Shown: positions 46,715 through 59,490 of the stretch, piece by piece | Layout: each line of letters opens with the position of its first letter | Position numbering within the stretch: the stretch's first letter is position 1 | Source: Stratiolaelaps scimitus | Taxonomy: Eukaryota; Arthropoda; Arachnida; Mesostigmata; Laelapidae | Reading direction: 5' to 3' | Length of the DNA stretch: 64,000 bases | NCBI GenBank assembly: GCA_019614645.1 | Contig: JABWDB010000004.1 | Coordinates: 22,816,001-22,880,000, forward strand | Translations under genes and position numbers: made by a program | The notes under the pieces: model-generated | What the model was told of the DNA's origin: nothing | Database searches by the model: none | What the model saw: the letters and a program-made list of their open reading frames with translations, nothing else

Positions 46715-48258
46715 ACCACCCGACATTTACGTGGATATTTGTGGCGACTGTTTCCCTAGAGCGGCGGGACGCGACTGGGAGAGTCACGCTCGAAAGACGA
46801 AGACTGACTGCTACTATAATAAGACGCAATTACGAGTATAAGACAATACGAAGATGCTATATAAAGGTTTCAAGAAGGTCCGCGCCATTGTAAGGTGAGA
46901 GATACACAGGGGCGGAATGAGATCCGGGCAGGTCAGAGAGCCATGAGGGCGCTGTTTCAAATTCACTTGCGGCAAAATCGGACGCATCGAATGTAATTGA
47001 AAAGTTTGCACGCCTTGGGCTGTTTCGAAAGCGTGAGTTTCAGCCGATTCTATTGTTGCCAGCTTACGCAGCGAGCAGCGATGCTCGCTAAGGTTTGGGC
47101 GACGTCAGCGTGACACATAACAGTGGTGAATTTTTCAAAACCGCAACAACGGCTAACATGTTTCGAGAAGGTTAAGCAAGCATAAGGGCGTCACTGTATT
47201 TCATCATATAATAGTAGAATGCTATTACCTTGTCTTTCACTGATATATATCCCTCACATATAACTCCCACCATCCATCATTGCTTATAGCATCATATTCT
47301 CTTCATAAATACATAATATTCCAATGTGCACAGCGAAATTACAACCATGCAGTTCGCCAAAATATAATAGACTAATCGTAAGATGAATGATCGCATAGGG
47401 AACGGGTGGAAAATGCAGACATGAATGCGTATGCATTTTGAGTAAAACACAAACTCGAAGAATGATGGTGGCTCCCCTTCCTCCGTCGCCTTCATTGAGT
47501 GATCAATTGCAACAGACTTGTGGCGTTTTTTCACGTAAACGTCAAAGTCTGCGATGCCTCCGACGTAGGATATCTTCCCTTGACGCCTGAGTACACTTCT
47601 GCGTCTGGCTATTCCAAAAACAGCGAATCTAGGTCTCAAGCCTATTTTCGCCTTGTTAGCAGCGTTCACAGCCTTCCCTTCCCCTTCTGGAGTCCCCTTT
47701 GACGTATAACACGACAGTGTCGAAAGGCCTCATTTCGTCACACCGGCAACGTATGAGGGATGCTGTCTTGCGTCAGATATTGCAGACGTAGTATGCCGAT
47801 TTATTAAAAATAGGGTTTTGCACAGCTGGTCCCGTAAGCAGCGACCAGTACGATATGTACACTGTACTTGCACAAGGAGATTGCATCGTACTCGATTGGT
47901 ACCTTGAAGCGATAGTAATAATAGTAAATAACCCAAACAGATGACGGGACTGCTTCCATTCACTTACTACAATATAGTTTAAGGTAAGCCCGGACGTCTG
48001 GAAGCCAGCTTCAAGCCGTTTATACGGACAGGACAAGCACCTTTAGAGGACCTTTTAGAGAAGCAGTGCTTGCACAGATTGGAGAGCACCGCCAACATCG
48101 AGTAAGTCTGGCTACACGACCTCGTTTCCCGGGGCGCAATGTCTGTATTTCAACGAGGCGGGGCAAAAGTAGTTTCTGTATCGTTTTCATCGTGCGGACG
48201 GATGCGGATCCGCCAGAAAATTCGAGATAACTCTCAAACTTCTTGGACGGCTAAGTCT

Positions 48259-48300
48259 CTGGCTGTGGAAAGCCAGGAACGGCGGGTGCAAGTCCCGCTG
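48259..48300 (+). other. Two adjacent hairpins before repeat copy 2
   Basis: First hairpin: CTGGCT (48259-48264) pairs with AGCCAG (48271-48276) across a 6-base loop. Second: 48280-48286 pairs with 48294-48300 (seven pairs, one G-T wobble) across the 7-base loop TGCAAGT. A stem with a 7-base loop of this kind resembles the T-arm of a tRNA, but acceptor and D arms could not be paired. They may belong to the same mobile element as the repeat end starting 22 bases later. Confidence 0.35.
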
Positions 48301-48322
48301 CGTAGCATACAAGGGAGCTTAA

Positions 48323-48367
48323 GCATTGTGAAATTGCAGCTCCTTTAATAAACCAATATAACTTTAC
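48323..48367 (+). repeat. Dispersed repeat end, copy 2 (AATAAA-containing)
   Basis: Second copy of the unit at 22041-22089, about 38 of 45 aligned positions shared, with an internal AATAAA. Two hairpins lie just upstream. Together the copies indicate a transposable or retroposed family whose full length is not clear from two copies. Confidence 0.55.
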
Positions 48368-51300
48368 CATTACCTGTTACTTCCAAATCCAAGATGGGGA
48401 CTGAGGAAATACTGGGATCGTTGGCAGATTAGTATAACAGGGTGTAGTAGGAATATTATTATCATTAGAGACCTTACAGAGAAAAAAGTCCACCAGTCCG
48501 TCGTGAGCTGAAAATCTGTGCTAGATCATTACGTAAACAATGACTACAGGCTTCGTACAAGACTTTCAAAAAATGTCATAGCAAGTTGTCAACACCTGCA
48601 TGGTTCTCCTCTAGGTACCGATGCCTAAGGGTCCCATGTCAACTAGGAATATATTAACTCGTAGGGTGTCAATAAAGCAAATCGAGCTAAATATTAGCAT
48701 TCTCTTAGATAGATGTTTTGCTTAATATTTCATATGCGTTTTAAGGAGAACTTTAGTTAACAAAGAAATATATCCAAACCCTTAACACGCAACACTTCAC
48801 CCATCTATTCATTGTCATCCGTCACGGAGTTTCGTGACGCCTTGGAGGCAGAGCCGTATTCACGCCTCAGGGGGTGTTTGTCCGCTAACGACTTCTGTTA
48901 AAAGACTGCCCCCACTTGCACTAGACGGTTTTGGCTAAACGTGGCTGGTTATCTACCCCTGGTTCATTCGATCCGTATAGGCTCGTCCACTCCCTGTCGA
49001 AACTCCAGTTCTACTCTGAATAGAGGAAAACGATCGGTCCGAGCAAATAATCCCTCATGGTGTGATTTCCAATTCCTATCTCCATGCCGATTCAGCACCG
49101 ATTTCTGGCTCACTCTCTGCGTCAGTTTGTTTCTCTATAAGTCGGTCGAGTTACATTAGTGGCCAATTTTACGCTTCCTTCCTCGAAAGTAATTCAGAGA
49201 AGGAAAGAAAGATTTCCAGCGCCGACCGTAATCAAATCCTCGTTCAGACGATCGCGCGTGAGGAGCAGCAGCGGCGGCGGCGGCTTCTCCCGTTATGCCA
49301 AGACCGCCGCTGCCACCGTCGATATATTTCGATGAGGAACACTCGGAACGCATTTGCACGGCAATTGCGTTTGCTGAGCTAGTCTTTTAGGGGAGCCATC
49401 CGTTCCCCGAGAAGATGGATATTCGTTATCTTGTTCATGATCAGCGCCGTCAACATCACCACCAGCAGCTTTTGAGTGAGGTTCCCGGCTCATGAGTGAA
49501 TTGGCGACCGAAAACTGACACTAGCGGGTACAACACGGGAAATCAATTGGCCGTCAGCGTTACTTTTCCATATTCCTATTATAGAATAGGTAGGTTAATC
49601 GGCAGAGTGAAGCGAGAAAAGATTGCTAGACACGCTTAAGGCGCAAACCTGAAAGGTCTATCAATTTGAAACGAAATTACCTTCGCGATTACAATATAGT
49701 GATCATTTCGCCAGCTCCGCTGTGCTCTAGCTGTGCTGGTGATAGGAAGAGACCCAGCAAAAAACGAGGATTTGAGTAGCGCTATTCTATGATTGGGCTG
49801 AATCGAGCGCTACGGATTAAGTGCACGTCGCCTATCGGGTCGCAGATAAGAAGCACGTTGACCTGTTTGTTTCTGAGCTATGTTTTAAGCTATGTTTTGA
49901 CTAACAACACGTTTAAACAAATGGAGCGCAAGATGGAACCGAACACTGACCTTTTTAAGTAACAACGTCAAAGAACCGCTCATGTTTTGCGTATGTTACA
50001 TATGTACATGAGTGCGAAGTTGGTCGTCGACGAGCGATTATCGTAATGAAGAGGGGCTGAACTATCAGTGGTTTCCGTGGACCTGGTAGACCTGGTGTTG
50101 ACGAGTCGTTCATATTAAATTTGACGCTATGATATTTTGCCCCATCGGCTACTGGGTTCCCATTTGGACAGGTCCAGGTCAAAATGATTGTTCAAGAAGG
50201 ACTAGTCTAGCGATTTCCCTAGCGTGAGAGTATGCGTCAATGATCACCCTGACGGGGATCGAATAACCAGCTGACGGTGCCTATTATCAGACCTGGGTTA
50301 TGGTTAGCACACACATATGGCGCGCAGGTTCGTATAGTAATTATACCCTCCAACGTCCGTCTCTGAAATTATTGATCGATACAACGGTGGAATCAAAGAA
50401 CGGATAAATAATTAATGATTTGCCAAACACTGCGCTCAAGCCAACTAACCAGCCGGCTGGTTATCTCACGCAGCTGCAAATGGGAGGTTGCTCAGGCACA
50501 GCTTAGGACGACTAATGGAACGATTCGGATGGTGGACGTTTTTACTGCAGCTGTCGCAAAGGACGATACCCTCCTGATCGTTCGTCCGAGCATCTTTGCC
50601 AGGCTCCTCTTATTTTCTTTTAGCACTTGAGCTGTGGTGGCTGTTGACAGAACAAGTCGAAGCCAGAGTGGCCAGACGACCCCCTCTCGTATCTAGTGTC
50701 TAAGCGCCTATACCATCATAGCGTTGCGTGTTATAGCCAGCCTGTTTCATCGGATAACGTTGCGTAATTGCAGGCCCTGATCATCATTATGCGCCTTCAG
50801 CGAACGACAATCTCAATTGAGAGAACGACGTTGAAATGGAGGAGCCGGCGAGCCAAATCACAAATATCTAGCTACAGATGTAGATGGGTCAGAGAAACAT
50901 GGTACAGTATGCGTGGATCTCCCCACTAAATTCAAAGCAGGTGACAGCACCGCTATTCTTTTGTGTGCAGTGTCTGCCGAGGTTTGCTAGGGTGCAGGAG
51001 GATCGAATGTATGCCAGCGAAGCTTGTATCTCAACTATGCCTTTGGTGGAACAATATCCGATGTACAAGGCATAGCGGGAGGCAACGATCGACAGGCCCG
51101 ATCGTCGAAGCCTCAGAGGGGAATTCTAGATCACATTGTCTATATATCACTTTTATTATAGAACAAGAAAACAGACAATAACGCAATAGTGTGTGTGTGT
51201 GTGTGTGTGCAACACGTTGGGAGTCCCAGCTAACTCAAATGACGTCAGCTCTGGTTTCAATGTAAATGAGCAATGCCTAATGTACTGATCTACTAGAGCA

Positions 51301-53344
51301 ACGACATTAGAGGTCTTAAAAGATATAGTGTAGAGCGTAATGAAACTGGATTCTCGAATTCGTCATGCTGTCCCGTTACTCGGTGGTGTCATCGTAGGCG
51401 TTGATGAGGCTGTCATAGAAATACTACTTCATAGATAAATCTAAGCAACACTTGTCTTGGGATTGCAAAAATTCACAATATTTCGAAATATCAACGACGT
51501 CACGGGTTCTATTGGAATGTGTCATGGTAGATACGATTATTCATCAGACGGGAATATTTTGGGAATGTCGAACGAATTTTGTTTTCATATATTGCTCAGG
51601 GTTTCTGGGTAAAACCAGCCTTCGTAGGGGTCCTATCAAATTTCGTCAATTAGACTTGACGGCCCCAAGCACAGCCTAAGCCACTGTCTGCTGTTAGATT
51701 AGTATCAATATTTTAGAGAAGCCGAGATGTCTCATCCATGTTCACATCAACCAACACTGCACTGACCAACTAGCACTGAATTGTCGACTAATCGGCAAGT
51801 AATGCCATAGCCATGTGAGACGTCGAGTTTCCAATCATGCTTTTGACATTACTGCTATCAATCAATCAATCAATCCATGAACGACCTTAAGTGAAGCTAC
51901 ACAAAGTATAAACCTAATAACCAAAATACGCTATCTATTGCATGTCCTATATCATCCGCCTCGACGTCGCCGTAGAGTTGGGGCCCGCTAGAGTCAGAGC
52001 CGCCGCTATTGACAGAGTAAACGGTCGATTGTTATTACGCTGCTTTGTGTTCATCGTGGCGGAAAATTAAAAGCACGTATTGAACAGCGTACGTATGATA
52101 CACGGGCGCTAATGTTGGCTCGCCACCACACTCAACGACGGCTATTTGTGTGTGTGTGTGTACAATACCGAGGCGTAAACACGTAACCTAGTCTCCGGCT
52201 GATAGGAGACTATGACTCTGGCGGTTATGTTGAATAAGAAAAAATCAGTCCCCTCTAAGCCACGCAGTTTGGCAATAACCTCATCATTATGTGGTGCTCT
52301 GGGCTCCTCTGCTTGTAATCGACGAAAATAACAATAGCAGTAACACTGAAATAGGGTGATTTATTATCATACTAGCCTACGAGGAATGGGGTTACCCCGT
52401 TTCTTTTATCCTCCATCTACCATGAGGCATTTCGACCATCCGTAGCAGCGACGCTGTGAGAAGAGGCGCCCTCCGCTGAACTGGCTGTTCGCAGAGGCAT
52501 ACGGAGATCCAAAATCAATATAGTTTATTACGAATATTTGAGACTTGCAGAAAAAGAGCACGTGGGAGAAGATTCGCCACCACCCTTGAGACGTCGTTTT
52601 GAAAGTTTTGGCGTCGAAATCGATGCTGTGTCGAATGCAACACTGTGAAGGCATCGTCATACGCACATGTATCTGCTGAGTTGGCGGACCTTGGGAATCT
52701 TGTAGAAACACCAAAAATGAGCTCAGCACTGCTTGGCGACTCGGCTTTCTAGGAAAGAGTTTCTCGTTGCTGCTTTAAGTGACGAACATCACAAGCTACA
52801 TAGGCACAAGAGTTTAGAAAACCATGTTGGTAATTGTATCGGTTATTGAGCATGCGTTAATCAAGTCTAAAGACGACCAATAAAATGTTCATTTTATCCA
52901 ATGATTAAACATACGAGTCACGATTATAAGTGATAGTATGCACATACATCGTATTGATATGTGCCGTTAATTACGGCATTAATCGATCATCATGAATAAT
53001 TAGATCTCGGGTTACAAATGGGTGCTCCCGATCGCGGACGTACGTATCGCATATGTCGTATAGATCTTCAAGGAGAACGGCTGTATTGGTCACTCGAATT
53101 TCAAACGGCTACTTAAATTGTACATATTACGTGTTTCGGTCCAAAAGTGACCTTTAAGAGTATATTAAACTAACGCTGGACTTCGATCCTTTTGCACTCA
53201 AGAATTTCATATGTGATGTTGTGGACCCTTTCAACGCTTGATACTTTAAGATCGTAACCATGGATTTTAAGGTGGCAGACGCCAGTTACCTCGCGTTTCC
53301 ATAACGGACGCCGGATGAACTTGCAATCTAATAACAATGACACT

Positions 53345-53350
<6 letters not shown>

Positions 53351-53433
<83 letters not shown>
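53351..53433. repeat. Long (AT)n microsatellite, about 41 units
   Basis: Uninterrupted AT dinucleotides over about 83 bases, the longest simple repeat in the window. The true length may be uncertain because such tracts are hard to sequence and assemble. Confidence 0.95.
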
Positions 53434-53434
<1 letters not shown>

Positions 53435-54229
53435 CACATTTCATTTAGTGATCAGTTTTGAGAAAGTTTATTTTGTGAGCTATATTACGACGGTGACTAT
53501 TTTGCAAATCTAGAAAGAAAACTCGTCCGTCACACCCGTGTGTTGTTAACCTAACGATTCCACCGGTTAATAATGTCAATTCTATAATAATGTCAATTTG
53601 TGATCAATAGCATACGATAACCAGAGAGAGACGCGAAGAGAGGAAACGCACCTCGATGGGTACATTGCCACTGTAACACAGCGGTGGATTAGCATCAGTT
53701 CTCGAGAGAAGACCAATACAAGACCTCGCTAATGCTTTGATGTTAAAATCACCAGTGAGCACAGTAGACAGTGTACATATTATAATCTACCGGCTTTAGA
53801 TGGGACACGAAGCTTGAAGAATCTCACTATCTGGTAAACCGGTCAAATATTTACGGCCTGTACGTCCTGCCTCATTCCCTCTCGGCCACCCATCTTGAGT
53901 TGGCATTGAGCTCCACGCGAGCAAACTCCTATGATCGTATCATGGGTATCCAGCCCCATAGGTGCTTTTTGGCCCTCGTGCATGCCGCCTTGGATAGATG
54001 GCCATCGTATGCACTCGCCTTTGCATTTCTTTGTTTTGGTGGTAGCCGGCCGGCCGGCCTGTTCTCTCTGTAGCATTTGGCAAACGGGAGCCGAAGTTCA
54101 CAGATGTTGAGGAACACCAGAACGATAACCAGGCAGACTCTCTTCCAAGATCTGCCACGTGTGCTCCACTAGCGTTCGCACTATATCGGATAGAAGCTCC
54201 ACCATATAGGCGGCTGTCGACAGCCTACG

Positions 54230-55790
54230 ACCCTCCTATTTCAGTATGAGCGTTCTGTAGACGGGCCCATCTCTGGCAGTTCGGCAGTGGAGCCGCAATC
54301 CCTGAACACTTCGTCACTACGTCTGCTGTTGAAATGGTGGGCGTCGTCGCATGTCTATCTACTGATGCCGCCGCCGCCGCTCGCGCACAACGTGCATACG
54401 CACGAAGCCGAGTGAGTCTCCCTCCGGCTGGCTGCCGTGTCTTGCACGAAATGCACGTTCCACTTCTTCTGAGTAGTGATCGTGCGCACAGCAGTGTCCG
54501 TCTGGGGAAACTATCGCGCGGGGATACTTGGTCCCTTTTTTAAAGGTGGGCCGGCCATGGTAACACCAGAGAGAGACAGAGAGAGAGAGAGAGAAAGCCC
54601 ACCAGCTAGCTGAGTGGAATCCAAGTGCGCCTACAAACGTGTCTCCCGCCTCCGTGCTTCGAATCATGGCGAGCTACGGGCAGCGCCGCATTGACACTAG
54701 AGGAGCAATATCAGTAGCTTGTAAAGAGGGACCCAGAGCGAGAGAGACCCAGAGAGAGAGAGAGAGAGAGGACACGAGCCACCTCTTTCGTAGTTTTTCC
54801 ACTGTCCTGCCTTTTTGCACATTGCGCTGCCGTTGCCTCATTGGCGGCGGTGGCGGGCTGCTGCCCCTACGGCGTAACAATCGCTCATATTCACTCCGTT
54901 TATATTCAGACTAGATTCATTCGGTCCTATGCACTTTTCGGTTGATGGCCCAACAACCCGACGCTTTCGGTTCGGTTAGTGTCACTAACTAAGAGAATGA
55001 GAGACGGAGAGCGGGCGAGAGCGATATGGTTCATGCAGGATGGGGTAGCAGCTTGCGAGCTACCGGACAATGGAATAAACCTCGCAGAAGTAGCGTTAGA
55101 GGAAAAAAGTGAGCGCTTTATCAGTGATGTCTGCGATATGACAGCTGGAACGCACGTAGCAATATACGTCCCGTGGGGGTCTCGCGTTGATCGCTGCGTC
55201 TGGCGTCGCACGAGACGCCACCGGCAGTTTATGTTTGTTTATGCACGCGTAGAGAGAAAGTCCCACTACGAGAGAGGCGATGGTACAGCGGCCAGCATGC
55301 GAACACACATAGGGGCTACGGGGCGGGTTGGGTAAGGCGTCATAAGGCGGAGGTTTCTCATGAAAACTGTGTAAAGGCGGAATGGAATCAGGTGTAAACG
55401 CACGCCGAACAGCGCGACACACGAGTACCAGAAGATGAAGGATACGAGGGCGATTCACTGCTGCCACAACTTTCCTTTTGTTACTGCTACCAATAGTACT
55501 ACTATTACTACCACCATCACGTAGGGTGAATGAAACGCTGGGGTGACAAGCGCTCCATAAATCACCGCTGCTCTCGTCTCGCGCCTGGCCCCGTGTAGTA
55601 CCTCGTGTCGGAGCCGGATCCGGAACGATTCCGGCGGAGCTAGAGGCCATTTGTCGGTGCATGTGGAAGACCGTGCCGCGTGAGAGTAGAACGTGACATC
55701 CTTCAATACAGTGTTGTGTTCGCAGGAAAGGCGCAGCCCGTACCAGGGCATAGGCAACATGGCGCACACGTTCGCACACGCCGATGGCCG
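54230..55790. other. GC-richer island with two GA tracts and a 227-codon minus frame
   Basis: GC-richer block with GA tracts at about 54569-54595 and 54751-54770. The minus strand is open for 227 codons (55096-55779), longer than expected by chance, but the product is rich in S, R, P, C and H with no recognised domain. Overlapping frames are open on the other strand too. Possible promoter or untranslated exon region. Confidence 0.25.
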
Positions 55791-56327
55791 TTAACGCCCG
55801 TTAACCAGCGAACGCGAGCCGGCAATAATTCGAGATAATTTGTTGGTGATTAATGACAATGATGTATTGTGTTGGTTGATTTGGGGATATGACACAAACG
55901 TAGATGGTACGAGTCCGCCGACGGTGTGACAGCAGTGCATTTGAAACGCTTTTCAAAAGGTAGAATAACCGAAAAATCGCCCCATATCCTGGATATCCAC
56001 TCGACGTTAGGCAATACTTCGAACGCACACGGTAAAGGACAGTACAGGGAGAGTTCCCGTTCAGGATAGAGGAATTCGTTGGTGGGAGTTTGCAAAAATA
56101 AATAGATAGAAAAGTTCAACAAAATTCGGCACTGAACTCGATAAGCACCAATGAGCTAGTTAATTACTATTTTTTGCTCCTTGAGCTTATTTTCATATCA
56201 TATGATTAGATTCTATATATCAGTTACGCACTTGGGCTAGCGAGGAGGGGGATTGGACAGAGTTTCAGATCGCAGCGGTCATAGTTTCTCCTTGGTTATA
56301 TGCCCTCTCTCTCTCTCTCTCTCTCCA

Positions 56328-56361
<34 letters not shown>

Positions 56362-56559
56362 AGAGAGTCTCAAGCAAAACGCGAGAGTTTCAAGTTGACC
56401 TTTGTTTGACATCATCGATTACGGCGCATACAGCGTATTATATTCCTATCTCTGGCTACTTCCCACCTCTGTCACCCCCTCTCGACTTTCACGTAGGACC
56501 CGATGACACGTGTCGGCACAGGTTTATCTTCAAACTGACAGCATGGGCACAAGGGTGTC
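55791..56559. other. Non-coding stretch with the longest CT tract
   Basis: Short minus-strand frames around 55800-56120 with no recognised domain. An interrupted CT tract spans about 56305-56362 and ends in TTAGAGAG. Confidence 0.6.
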
Positions 56560-57009
56560 ATGGGAATATGCCATCATCCCCGGCGGTGTTTACACCTCAT
56601 TGTGATGGTGAGTTCATATGTGAATAACACTGACAATGTGCGTCTGCCTGGCCGTGGGTGGGTGGACCTGGACGTGTTTCGGCTTTCAATGAACTCTGGA
56701 CTTGTGACCAGCTTTGATAATAGGATACCGCCACTTATGCCCAATGACGAATTATATGTTTCAGTTATTGATATTGCCAAACGAAATGCTTTTATAGATC
56801 GTTCGAGAAGCCATCGCCCAAAATTGAATATGGGTTTTAGACAGTTGTATACCGCAAAGGAATCGTGGGCGATTAAGGTAATTCTTATATACCGGGGTGA
56901 AATGAATGCAATTTTCGAGTTCGCGTATAACGCGTTATTTGAAGACTTACATAAACATATGAAGTTCATGACAAGCAAGCTCAACCTAATAATAAATTTT
57001 CCAGGCTGA
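56560..57009 (+). CDS. Candidate open frame or exon, unknown
   Basis: Plus-strand frame of 149 codons (first codon is not ATG). From about 56640 the composition looks globular, including a segment reading RPKLNMGFRQLYTAKESW. A donor-like AAG|GTAATT at 56878 interrupts it in phase 0, so an exon may end at 56877. The minus strand is also open over this region (56574-57176), so the frame may be chance. It ends just before the SINE insertion. No family recognised. Confidence 0.17.
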   Translation: MGICHHPRRCLHLIVMVSSYVNNTDNVRLPGRGWVDLDVFRLSMNSGLVTSFDNRIPPLMPNDELYVSVIDIAKRNAFIDRSRSHRPKLNMGFRQLYTAKESWAIKVILIYRGEMNAIFEFAYNALFEDLHKHMKFMTSKLNLIINFPG

Positions 57010-57018
57010 CTCACAGCA

Positions 57019-57033
57019 AACAAGCTCAACCTA
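57019..57033. repeat. SINE target-site duplication, left
   Basis: AACAAGCTCAACCTA, repeated exactly at 57206-57220 on the other side of the SINE. A further 13-base copy, CAAGCTCAACCTA, lies 45 bases upstream at 56976-56988. Confidence 0.85.
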
Positions 57034-57205
57034 AGGGCTTTCGGCCAACATTTATCGTCCACAGTGCTGCTTTTAGCATTGCTTCGTAAGACGGACCCCT
57101 TGAAATGCAAATGTGCAACGGTGGGGATCGAACCCGTGCACCTACGTGTCTCCTCCGATTGCGCCGAGGCGCACACGAATGCACCACCAGGCCACCGGGC
57201 TCGAC
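57034..57205 (-). mobile_element. tRNA-derived SINE, 172 bp
   Basis: SINEs are non-autonomous retroposons transcribed by RNA polymerase III. On the minus strand the sequence starts with a tRNA-like head: an A-box-like TGGCCTGGTGG (57194-57184) and a B box GGTTCGATCCC (57134-57124), spaced somewhat wider than in most tRNAs, as in class II (Ser/Leu-type) tRNAs. A roughly 90-base unrelated body follows. The acceptor stem does not pair well, so it is not a working tRNA gene. A perfect 15-bp target duplication flanks it, typical of LINE-mediated insertion. No poly(A) or simple-repeat tail is present; it ends in CCGAAAGCCCT. Part of the body recurs at 15854-15893. Confidence 0.7.
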
Positions 57206-57220
57206 AACAAGCTCAACCTA
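57206..57220. repeat. SINE target-site duplication, right
   Basis: Exact copy of the 15 bases at 57019-57033. Confidence 0.85.
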
Positions 57221-59450
57221 GAATAACAATACCAAGCCTGTTGGCAGACAGTACAATGACGACACAGACGGATTGGAAAATGTGGGCAAATGAACGCACG
57301 TTAGCCTGCAATAATAACCCTTATGTTTGTTTGATATAGGCGCCAACGGGGTTGATGTATGTAATCATATATAGTGTTCAACAAGCCACCTCTGTTGCTT
57401 TCTAACCAGAATGAAGGGGAGTTTCTCGCCTGCAAGCCTAGGTTTTTGGGAATGATTCCCAGCCACGATTTTAAGTTAAGCTTCTGATTGACTACCACCA
57501 CGAAGCTCGGACAGGGCGAAAATGGTCAACACGTCCATCTATGTCTACGGGAAAGAAGGCCACCAAGGCAACATCCTCGCCTCCGTTTCACCCTGATTGC
57601 AGTATGTGCCAAGGCTTCCCGTCGCACTACGACCAGCTATGTCCATCAGCCTTCACACGCACAGCCACTATTATTTTTTCACCTTCAATGGCTACCATAG
57701 GACGAGACGCCCGCAAAAAGAACCGTATTTATATAGCTCTTTTGATTTCTTCTAGGCATCCAGCCGCAGAAATCCTTTGCAGCGAATTTCTGCCGAGCGG
57801 TATTACCTACCGCCAATTTACTGAAGTAGGTCGCTGCTTTCAGCATGAACCGAATGATATGTCAGAAGCGCGGGATAGCAATCATTATTCTGTCCCTTGA
57901 GCGGACGACGATGACGATGAACGCAAAAGGTGCCGGGTCTGCCGAGAAGGGGTCGGTCCATCGGCAGAGGGTCACTAAAGGAAACAAGCAAGTCACTACG
58001 TTACGATACGCCCGCGCCGCCCTTTATGTGTCATTCGTATGAAGAGGTCAAGCGATATTAAGGTGTTTCTGCTACTCCCTTTTAACGAAGTCGACGGCGG
58101 ACGCCAGCCCATCGTCTTCCAAGGTCCGGACGCGGAGAACGGCCGGATTGCCGGACCGACCCAGAGGGTCACGGTGGGCGTTCGTTAGTTGGTGTCGGTG
58201 ACCAGCACTTAGCTGGTATCGACTCTCACGCTCAGTGTCGCCATATCGTTTCTCCATTTTCTGCTGACTCACCCGAAACGATACGCAGGTGAGTGTCTGT
58301 GTGTGTAGTTGGTTCAGCCGTTAGTTGATACTGTTGAGTGGAAGGAACGACTGGTGCGCCGCACTAATCGACAAAACAGAATGTAGAAAGGACAAAGGAG
58401 AAATAAATAATAAAGCCGGGACAACGAAGAGCAACGAAGAACGGCGTTTTGGACAGAACTATTAAAAACGTTCGAGCGAAAGATTAATCGAGACGGGCCC
58501 GAGTAGCGCAGAGTTTTTGGCGTCCCGTTATATATTGACGGGAAATATGTACTGCATAATAGATAGCCAACGAATAGGCAAGAAATTGAGCTAACAGGCG
58601 AGTTCGCTACGGTAGCGTCTTGAAACGATGCACCGCACCGCTGAGCACCTCACCGCTGTATTTGTGAAGTATGAAATGGCTTCGCAGCTCCCGCGAAATA
58701 CAGAGGTCGTTCTGGCGAGTCAGGTGCTGTAGAACATCGGCATCTGACGATAAAATCTACAGACAAATTTTCTCCAGGTGTGCTCTGCTGTGACGATTTC
58801 GTATGTGCTATTGCATATGCCTCACTCAGGGGTCTGCGAATTTCAAGAACTTTTAAAAAAGCGCCCCTGAAAATAACTCACAAACATGGAAAATCGATTG
58901 CTAAGTATATTTCTGAAAATCACTGGTGGATTTGAATCCCGCTCTCTCTGTCGCTCTCTCTATTTTTCCAGACCAGACATCCGCCAGACAGTATACATAT
59001 TGATAAATTGATTGGCAGTTAGCATATACAGTACTGCTATCTACGAGAAGAAAGCCCTCAGCAAGAAAACCGTCATCGCAAACACGTTAATCTGTTATCG
59101 TTCACTGTTACCGCATGGCGTATTCCACGTTCCAGATTCTCTCTCTCTTTCCTTCATTCAATCTGTCTCGATTCAGCCAGAAATCTACAATTTAGCGCAG
59201 TATGTGTCATACATTCTCGTACACTCTATAAAAGCACAGGTATTCCTTTGTCTATACACACACGTACGATGCGTTAGCCATTTGCAGTCGGCCTGAGCAG
59301 CTCGCCTTTAGCCACGTTCGAAGGAGGCGCTCTTTATGACTCCTTTGCATCACGGCACCAGGACCAACATTATGCAGCTGGCCGATATTGTTCGATATTT
59401 TTTTTGTCTCCTTGCCGCTTATCCCCTGAAGAGGATTTAAGGCATAGTCA
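57221..59450. other. Stretch without a supported gene
   Basis: Frames of 60-120 codons on both strands (for example 57541-57900, +, and 57301-57501, -) have no recognised domain. A short CT run lies near 58941-58960. Nothing else is seen. Confidence 0.45.
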
Positions 59451-59457
59451 TGCTTTA

Positions 59458-59460
<3 letters not shown>

Positions 59461-59490
<30 letters not shown>

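Larger units (their letters stand above)
46715..54225. other. Long stretch without a supported gene
   Basis: Holds the repeat copy at 48323-48367 with the hairpins before it, GT tracts (about 51189-51209 and 52147-52161), an ATCA run (about 51857-51875) and the long AT tract (53351-53433). Frames such as 47292-47669 (-), 49062-49382 (+), 52406-52729 (-) and 53843-54158 (-) have no recognised domain. Confidence 0.45.
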
